From assembly GCF_008831285.2 (NCBI RefSeq), contig NC_045144.1, positions 9,835,886 to 9,899,885 on the forward strand: a stretch of DNA of 64,000 nucleotides, read 5' to 3'. This DNA comes from Nymphaea colorata (taxonomy: Eukaryota > Streptophyta > Magnoliopsida > Nymphaeales > Nymphaeaceae). A program made the position numbers and the translations under genes. The notes below the pieces were generated by a model. That model saw only the letters and a list, made by a program, of their open reading frames with translations. It was not told the origin of the DNA and did no database searches. Below are positions 23,657 through 64,000 of this stretch, piece by piece (the stretch's first letter is position 1; each line of letters opens with the position of its first letter).

Positions 23657-26600
23657 TATGCTTGTCTTAAATTTATCAATGAGGCTGCTAGAGGAGCCTG
23701 TATAAATGATGTCATCTACATAAATACATACTATAAGAACATCATTACTTGTTCCTTCATGTATAAATTGGGTTCACTTTCAATTTTGTAAAACCATTAT
23801 GCATTAAGTATCTGTCTAATCTTTGATACTAGATTCACGGATCTTGCTTAAGGTCATAAAGAGTCTTTCTCAACTTGTACACCTTTTCCTCTTGTCCATT
23901 AATAACCAATCTCTTTGGTTGAAAAGCATAGACTTATTCTTTCAAGAAACCATTTAAAAATATTGACTTCACATCAAACTGATAAACTTACAATTTCATA
24001 TGAGCAGCTAATGTCAAAAAAATTCTAATAGTTTCAAAGCGTTTCTGAAAAATCTACCCCATATTTTTTAGCATACCCTTTTGCGACAAGTCTTGCTTTG
24101 TATTTTTGCATGTTTCTATTAACATTGTAGTTTACTTTTTAGGCCTACTTAACACCAAAGCATTTTGGCCACCTGGTAGATCTACAAGTTTCTATCCTTT
24201 CAATAGCTGTTATTTTTTTTTTCTTGTATGGGTTTCTCCCATTCTTGTTTTCCTCAAGCATCTTCATAACATGTTGGTTCATTTCATAGGAGGACTATCA
24301 CTGTCTATAGTGGATCTAATATCTTGGTCTCCTTGAGCTCTTCACGAAAAGGATATTGTTGGTGAAGGCTAGGATGCATTTTTTTCAAATTCATTTGGTT
24401 CATTTCAGTCATTCTCAATAACCAAATGCTCATCTTTGTTATCCTACTTGCAAAAATCACTTTCATCAAAAACAACAACTCGCTGAATGCTAAGTTTTTT
24501 AGTATCAGGGTTGTACAACTAATATCATTTCGTAATATCTGAATATCCAACAAATATACATTTTTTGCTTTTCTTGTCCAACTTAGTACGCTCACTTAAA
24601 TCAATTAAAGCATATGAAATACACCCAAAAGCTCATAAACAACATGTTTATATTTCCACCAAGCTTCATAGGGTGTTCGATTGTGTACTGCTTTAGTTAC
24701 TAACATATTTAAAATATGAACTGCAGTAGCCATTGCTTTTTCCCGAAAATCATTTGGAAGTTGGCTTTCACTCACTACAGTTCTGTTCTTTCACACAACA
24801 ATACCATTTTGCTGAGGTGTCTTCCTTATTGTCAACTGCCTAGAATTTCATTCTTTTTACAAAAAATCATTAAAATCATTAAATAAAAATTCTCTTCCTA
24901 TATCCATGTGTAGACACTTTATGGCATGATTGCTGCCTTTTTCTACTAAAGCCTTGAACTTTTGAAATTTTTCAAAGGCTTCTAACTTTTGGATAAGAAA
25001 ATATACTCAATTCATATGAGTAAAATCATCAACAAACAACATAAACTATCCACTGTTGTTCAAGGAAAGAGTATTCATGGGCTCACAAATGTCTGCATGG
25101 ACTAGTTCAAGAGGTTTTTTGACTCTCCATGCCTTTTCAATTGGGAAATACGATTTTGCTTTCCATATAAACATCATTCACAAATCCATCACTACATATG
25201 ATATGAGGTAAACCCAATATTATGTTCTTATTGTTTAATGATTTCAAGTCATTATAATGTAAATGACCATAGTTCAAATGCCAAAGCTAAGAGATTTTGT
25301 CAACATCACTGAGTAATGCAACTTCATCTATATGTGAAAATTCAAGTGGAAATATCCTATTTGGAGCCATTTTCACTATAATAAAACGTTACTACCTCAC
25401 TGATTTTTCTTGATTTCACAGGTTCCACCGTTTAAATTTAGTAAATAACTGTTTTCAAACAATTGTTCAATACTCAATAACTTGTAAGTTAAACCAGGTA
25501 TATAATAAACATCATAGACTAACTTTTACTACCTGATTTAATCCTAACTTCCATAGTTCCTTTGCCTTTACTATATACTTGATGGTTATTTCAAGTCATA
25601 CACATACATTTAAAGACTCGTCAATATGGTGGAAAATGTTCTTTTTACCTATCATATGGTTACTGTAATCGCTATCTAAAAACCATACATGATCAACCTT
25701 ACCTTTCAAATGGGCAATGAAAATGTTACTTTGATTACTTTTTTTCATTTCTTCCGTCACATTGTCCTTTTTTTTCACCTTCTCCTAGCACTTTGCTTTG
25801 ACGTATACATATTTTTTGCACAAGTTACATTGTTTGTATATACAACTTGGAATTTGATTACTACCATGATCAAAATTCTGTCGAACTCCACCAAATCTTC
25901 CACGGCCATGGTCATGACCACGCCACGATAGCTTCTTCTACCACTTCCTCTACCTAAATGTTTGCTATATGATATACCTTCACTATCCTTTTGCTTGATA
26001 GAAATTTCTATCGTAGCCTAAAATGCATGCTCAATTCTTTTTTTTGTTGACTTGTTCAATCTCGCTTCATGTGCTAAAAGTAAGTACTCATGTTTTTAAA
26101 TTCTTCTATAGCAGTTACAACATGATCAAATTTCGATGGTAAACTTCGTAAGATTTTTTCTACCAACTTTTTATCTTCAATCTCTTCAAATGTTTTCATT
26201 TGATTTATGGTAGTAAACATTCTAGAAAAAAAAAAATTGGATGCATTCACTTTCTTTCATTTGCGAGGTCTCAAATTCTCTACGTAGAGTTTGAAGTTTC
26301 TGTTGTTACCTTGCTATCTTCATGATAAGCTTTCATCAAAATATTCCAAGTTTTACTTAACTTGGTTGCTGCTGCAATGTGATGGAAAATAATTTCAATC
26401 ATAGCTTGCTGCAAAACAAGAAGAGTCTTTACATCCTTTTTGGTGTCTCGTTTGCTTCATTTGAAGACTCTACCACATCATTTTCAACTAGATCCCAAAG
26501 ATCTTGTGATATAAAAAAAAAGTCTTCATTTTAATGCTTGAAAATTCATAATCTTTTCCATTAAGAATAGGTACCAAAGTGTGTGATAAGTTGAGAGTAG

Positions 26601-27145
26601 TATTTGAATTTATACTATTCAACGATATTTTTCAATCAAGTGTTTACGAACAACCTTGAGAAACCGGCTTCAAAGCAATCTTTGTGAGGTACTAATTTGC
26701 ACTGACAAATATGCCCAACTTGATGGAGCCTGGGCTTTGATACCACAATGTTGGAAATAAATAATAATAGAGCCACACCTTATGTTGTACACAATGAACG
26801 TGCAAAACAACTTATGTATTAGAGGATGAGAGCACTCATACAACTCGTGGCACCCACAAGACCACTTTAGCACCACTTACACTTGATACAAACTAAAGCA
26901 CCTATTTATAGGCTACCCCAAGACATTCAATTTATGACACATAAACCTCCATACTAATGGCCATTACAAGCAAGGTATTAAAGGACGTTAAAAATAAAAA
27001 TAAAAATAATAAAAAAAAAACTCCTTATTACCACATTATTTTACCATGTCACAACTCTTGACATTAAACCCTTAATTTACTATACCATAACTCTATGGCA
27101 TTAAAACAAAAACTGCAACCCATCTATTCCATACATTTAATACAA

Positions 27146-27832
27146 TAGTTTTCATCATATTTTAATATTCTATCGTTATTACCTTGATTATGTTAGGGAC
27201 TAGAGCATGCAGTTTAATCAGCTACTCACTGAGCTGTTTCCTTCGGTGCCTTTTTTAAACCAAGTTCTTGCAGTTCAATCCACCTGAACCACCTTTTGGA
27301 TTACTGAATCCATCAATAAGATCCCAGACTGTCTCCTTCTTGAACTGCTGCAGTGTCTTTAGTGATAGAGCCCAAAGTTTCTTGCAGACCTTCTTGATCA
27401 TGGCTCATCTGTGGCTTCGTAGCATGGTAGTTCAGTGAGTGCTTCATTTTCCATTAAAGGAGCCCAAAGAACACAGCCAAATCAAAATCTGGGATGGATT
27501 CAAACTCCCAATCGCCTAGCTCAGGATCTTCCCAACAGAAAAGATTCAAGGGCGCCTTCCATGTTAGCTTATCAGCTGGTACTAGCTAGTTATATGATAC
27601 ATGATCTCCAGAAGCTGGGGTCCCTCGAAGAGTATGTGAGGGGGAACACCTCTAATGACCTTGTCAATATTGTTGCAACAGCAATAGCAATAGTAAGTAG
27701 TAGTAGGTCAAGTTTTCCGATGCTGCTTCCTATTTTAAATTGATAACATTTTTTGGCCATCACCATGAGGTGATTTCCATGTCTTTTAGCTACCTCATAG
27801 TGACATCTGCGACAGTAAAAGTCTATGAAGCA
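27146..27832. other. Intergenic DNA, no recognisable gene
   Basis: A plus-strand frame at 27435-27743 (102 codons) resembles nothing I know and lacks a clear context. Confidence 0.45.
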
Positions 27833-28275
27833 TTAGGGATGTCAATGGATTGGATTTGGTAGTGCATAGGGACATCAATGGATTGGATTTGAATATGATA
27901 TACTCTTAATTATATATGTTTTTCAGATATTCATATACTCATATTCGAATACAAATGAAACAAAAGTTTGAATCCAATTTCACAATCTAAATTCAATCTG
28001 AAACCAATTTTTACATTCATGTATGAATTTGAATACTAATTTTGAACCAAATCCGGCCAGGTTTCAAAATATAAAAGCATTGGATATAGGATATTTATTG
28101 AAAGCTAAATTTGATCCAAATCTGGTCGGATATTTATATATATATGAATCTGAATCCAATCAGATGTCATTTTTTAAATCTAAATCTGATCCCATTTTAA
28201 ATCAGATATTAACTTTTTTCATATCAGATTTTCTATCCAATTTATAATTCAAATCTAACATATTGGCATCCCTAA
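27833..28275. mobile_element. MITE-like element, 443 bp
   Basis: The left end TTAGGGATGTCAATGG is mirrored by the right end, which reads TTAGGGATGCCAATAT in reverse complement. The body is AT-rich, repetitive and non-coding, with a second direct copy of the terminal sequence at about 27866. The target duplication is unclear. Confidence 0.6.
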
Positions 28276-31200
28276 TAGTGCAGATAAATCAGTAGTTGTG
28301 GGTCCTCTTCATCCCTGACTCTAGGGGATGGGTTGTAGCTACTGGCAAATATCTAGTAAGGATTTAGAAAAACATATTGGTACACCTACAAACTCTTAAG
28401 TATCTCTAATTTATAGTTGGTGATGCAAGGAATGAATTTTCCACCACTACAGGTGCAGGAGCTCGATAAGAGAAAAAAACTCACTGGGCTGACTCAGGAA
28501 TAGCCCAAGTCAGCTTGGATCGCCAACAAATCTGGCCACAAGTCAATGTTTGACCCAACTTGCCCCTGACTCACCTGATTCAGCCAAAGTGATTAACATT
28601 ATGGTTATTTGAATACTCGACATAGTCAACAAGCTAACCCAGTGACCCGATCATCTACGGATCTGAGTCCAAGTCACGAGTTTACCAACTATGGCTCACA
28701 CATCTTCTAGCTAAGCAAGCCTGGTCAGTGTCTAGGAAATTCTTGGTAGCCAATACATCGAAACCAAGAAAGCCGCTTATTGAAAGCTCTGCTATGGGTT
28801 AAGACTTCCAGGCATCGGTCTGAAACTTTAAAATTCTAGGGTCATCCAAGTTTTTGTCGATAGTTTACATGGGATCTCATTGATCTATCATATGAAGGGT
28901 GAACCTTAAGAGTATTCACTAGGATGGAAAAGACTATTCTGGGCTCTTGCATGGACCGAAGAAACATATTTGACAGCAATATACCTCCTGGTTTCACTCT
29001 CATTACAAGCTTGATTCCCAAAGATAGGGAAGGGGAGGCTTTGGGTAATTAACATGATGCCAGGGCAGATCGGTGTTTTCTAGTCTCTACTTAAAAGGTT
29101 GCTAAACGTAAGCCCTGTTAGCAAAGGTTATGGTGCAGGGGGCAAGGGCGGGATAGTCCTCCAGGAAGTGAACAACTCATGTTGGGGATTCCCATATTCT
29201 GATATGAGAAATGGTGCAAGGAAGAGGTCGTATAATGCGGTTGCTCATGTCAACCATGTTGATCTAGATGGCATGCCCATTGCACACTTTGGCTCCTTGG
29301 CCTGTGCAGGGACTAAATGATGTTTCAAGCACTCGTGCAGAAAAAAAAAATGTTTGGGAATTGGGACATTGGATTCCTGGTTAGGCAAGTTTTTAAAAGT
29401 GGACCTCTCCCTACTAAAAATCCAAAACCCAAGCTTCTTCTTCAGTCTCGACTCCGTGGTGGTAGATGATAAGTTTTTTGGCATGGCTAAACTAACTCCA
29501 AAATTTGGTGGCTAATGCTAAAGTTAGAATTATCAGTACGTGGAATACTGCTATTCAGGCCCAACTAATTGCCAGGCACTGGATTTTTCTTTAGAATATG
29601 AACAAAGAATCAAAGTCAAAGTTCATTATTCGATGAATCTATTGACCACGTGATTCGTGAACCCGTTGACCTGTACTAAACCCTCACCAGCAGCTGATGC
29701 AAAATATTCAATTACGTGTTTCCTCATCGGGGATTATAACACAATGATTCAGGAGTTTGACAAAACAAGAAGCAAGTCAAGTTTGGTTCTCGTTGTGTTT
29801 TTAATAGGTTCATCGACAGTTATTGATTGTGCAAGATGCCAGACCTAGTCATTAGTTGGAAAACTTTCTAGTTGAAGAGCTAATTTTATGTCACACTGAT
29901 TGGAGAATCCAAATTAAGATTTGCTCAATGCTGGATGCTGGATGACACTAGAATTCAATCACTTCTATTCAACTCATTCGTAGACCAGTATGAAGAGCAT
30001 CAGTCTGTTTGCAATCTCTACACTCCAATGTTGTGTTTTTACATACAGTTACGAAGTAGTCTACATGTTTTAATCTATTGTTTTCATGCACAGATGTTCA
30101 TTGTCATAGATTTACCCCACACCCATTATAGCCTCATTTCGTAGTTATGGATGTGAAAAAACCAGCACTTATATTCACCAAGCATGAAGCAAGAAGTTCC
30201 TCACATTGTTGCACTAAAATCAACTGAGATTTCTGTGTGTATTCCTTCAAAGAGCATGCTGTAACCATACGTTCTAGATTATTCATCAGAGTTTGTGATT
30301 GCAATATGTTATCACTTTTTTTTTTCAGATTTCAAACTGCTTATCATTATTTTGGTGTTAAATTTGACGAATCAGACTCCCATGGCTTTCTTGGTTTCTA
30401 CAGAAACCTACAGCTCAATTAAATATCGTTTCTTGGGATTTCTTGGGATATGAAAGAGCAACGAATGTTCTGGTTCTACCAGAGGTTTACCATTGCGGTG
30501 AGTAACTAATGAGCTGCTTAGTATTTTCTATTGTTTGTACACAGTGATGTACAGTGAATTGTGCCTTTTGGATAAATCGAATATTAAAAATATTTGCACA
30601 GTACTGGCCGCCTAAATTCAAGAACTACTGACACAAATGCCGTCACTTTCATTTTAAATTGGTTTTATTTTGCTTTCCATTGTAGAGGTTGTATTTGACA
30701 CCTTTTATAGTGCATTACTAAAGGATAAGGGATCATATTGTTAGGCACATGTTCTTAAACATGCCCTAGAGGCGAAAGAGTTCAAACAAAAGTATATACG
30801 GGTATAAATGTGAAACAGGAATCGATGATGACGGTTATCTACACTTCAAATTAATCGATAGCTTACAAGCATGTACACTTGACACCCTGACGCCCTCTAC
30901 GCTAGAATTAATGCCTTTTCCCTTTCAACTTTCTTGTGCAAGATAAATTATCAACCCCTCAATAAACTCATTTTTCATCACGTGTACACCTGACTCGCAT
31001 AGCTCAAATTCCTTGTACATTCTTTGAAAAAATATAGAAACACGTAAGTCTCCTCCTAATCATACTGCACCTTGTGGAAATCCTAAGACATTGCCTCATG
31101 TTCCTCCAGAAACTTCTATCACATCAATGGATTTACAGAATATCATACTGCCCCATGAATGATAGCTAAACATCTATAAAAGATTATTGACCTGAGTTGC

Positions 31201-31440
31201 TTAAATGTTAGAAAGCTGATTCTGCAAAACCTAATTGTTTTTAGGAGAGTCAGAAGATTATGACTCACCACTCAAAAAAGAGTCCAAGCCTCCCTCCACT
31301 TTCCCATGCCTCCTGAGTCTGGGATTGCTGAAGGGCCTGGGCATGGCACCAGTGCATCGTCAGCTAGATCTGCAACCCATGCTGTATGGCCCAAGAACAG
31401 CCTTCTACCATGCCTCCACCCAATCTTAAGAGGCCAAAAC
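28276..31440. other. Intergenic DNA and SCAPER 3' flank
   Basis: No coding region is supported. The stretch just below 31440 must include the SCAPER 3' UTR, but its end cannot be fixed from sequence alone. Short frames at 29099 and 30237 have no recognisable content. Confidence 0.5.
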
Positions 31441-62915
<31,475 letters not shown>

Positions 62916-63176
62916 CTAGAAAACAAATCAAGTTGCAATATAAACAGATAATACTTGTATAAATTTCAGATCAACAATCTTTTGAGTTCTGACAAGAGGT
63001 TTTTTTAGTTTCTTCTCAAGAACATTTTACATGATTTTGCAGGTGTGCATAGAAATGCAAGAATTATATGTTGTAGCTAAAAAGTAGGCATACTTGCACT
63101 GAACATTCCAAACATGTTGCAATTAGCAAACCTGTTACTTAGTGTGCTCATATTCAAATAGCCTAAAGGAAAATAT

Positions 63177-63260
<84 letters not shown>

Positions 63261-64000
63261 TGGTAGGTAAGAGATCTTTAGGTGGTAAACCCATAAGAAA
63301 TCATCTTGGCCATTGATCTTATCAAGAAAATGGTATTAAATGTGAAACTTATTGTGCCCATTCCTCTCAGTATAATAGAGCAACTGAGAGGAAACATCGA
63401 CATTTACTAGATACCACCCACACCATTCTGATTTGGTCAAATATGTCTTCCTCCTTATGATGACCTTTTTATATGGACTACATTTTTCTTGATTTTTCTG
63501 GTTTTTTCTCTATTTTTCCTGATTTTTTCTATTTTTTCTGAAAGTTTTTCTATTTTACCTAATTTCTATATTTTTTGAAATAAAAAATTAATTTTACGAT
63601 ACACAATGCTACACTTGCAATATGTTAAAATACGGCGTGTAGGCCAGCCTGACCAATACATGTACGATACATCAGTGACAATATTGCATTCAACCATTGT
63701 CACAAATACCGTTCTCGGGTTTTAAACGGCAAGATTTTTCCCATGTATTTTTTTGCAAAAGTTGTTTTTGTAACATCTGGTGATTTTTCCCAATGAGAGA
63801 TCATTTTGTGAGTTGATTCCTCGTTTACTATGTTAGCATAATTTTCTGTTGGTTTTTGAACCTTTGTAAAAAGTGTACAGTGTCATATGTCTATTTTATA
63901 TGAATGTGGTTGCATATAATGACATTGAAAACCTAGAAGGTGTTCCATGTTATAAGTGAACCGAATGAGCTTTTCTTACATCACCAAGTTTTATATCTAT
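62916..64000. other. SCAPER upstream intron, partial
   Basis: A 3' splice site ends it at 62916. An (AT)n(GA)n microsatellite lies at about 63180-63256. I found no further SCAPER exon on the minus strand up to the window edge, so the N-terminal coding exons lie beyond 64000. Confidence 0.65.

Larger units (their letters stand above)
22885..27145 (-). mobile_element. Ty1/copia element (copia D), 3' truncated and degenerate
   Basis: In minus orientation a primer-binding site TGGTATCAAAGC lies at 26734-26745, three bases from an LTR that starts at 26749 (TGTTGGAAAT on the plus strand) and probably ends near 27145. Then follow gag-like sequence (about 26700-25850), protease (WFLDSDYSNHM, 25690), integrase (about 25580-24600, many breaks), RT (ELLHYFLGLQVHHTDNG, 23600) and RNase H (DDRKSTSGYAF, 23230, and TKHIELRHHFIREVVADG, near 22960). 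No second LTR was found below 22885, so the 3' end is lost. Confidence 0.8.

Overview
The window is nuclear DNA of a flowering plant. It is AT-rich, full of plant-type LTR retrotransposons primed by initiator tRNA-Met, carries FAR1-type and hAT transposases, and holds one recognisable host gene whose introns are packed with mobile DNA. I cannot name the species.

Host gene. On the minus strand, 62915 down to 31441, lie six exons of a plant SCAPER homologue (S-phase cyclin A-associated protein in the ER family). Exon borders, read from splice signals and family continuity, are 61128-62915, 58360-59577, 41110-41214, 40878-40967, 32167-32277 and 31441-31950. Together they hold 3,822 coding bases, 1,273 codons plus stop, and every intron is phase 0. 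The 5' exon(s) are not in the window. Two introns are 8.6 kb and 17.1 kb because of transposon insertions.

Intron nest (41215-58359). A Ty1/copia element (copia A, 42633-57554, 473-bp left LTR) holds four later insertions: a 457-bp TRIM (43936-44392, 5-bp target duplication), a 3,450-bp hAT transposon (45620-49069, 8-bp duplication), a recent 5,254-bp copia element (copia B, 49333-54586, LTRs alike by eye, 5-bp duplication) and a 478-bp inverted-repeat element (57011-57488) inside the right LTR. Removing these leaves about 5.27 kb, a normal copia length. Another intron carries copia C (34273-39267, 5-bp duplication AGGAG), of the same lineage as copia A but in the opposite orientation.

Left part. 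From about 1.3 to 20.4 kb the sequence looks like an old Mutator-like (FAR1/FHY3-type) transposon relic. Its transposase-like gene (minus strand, about 6040-8218 plus 19170-19330) is split by a 10.95-kb Ty3/gypsy element (8219-19169) with roughly 3-kb LTRs. A broken E2F transcription-factor fragment (4358-4595) lies in the left arm. A truncated, degenerate copia element (copia D) fills 22885 to about 27145, and a MITE-like element lies at 27833-28275.

No rRNA, CRISPR array or convincing tRNA was seen. Apart from SCAPER, every coding stretch I recognise is a transposon gene or a pseudogene.
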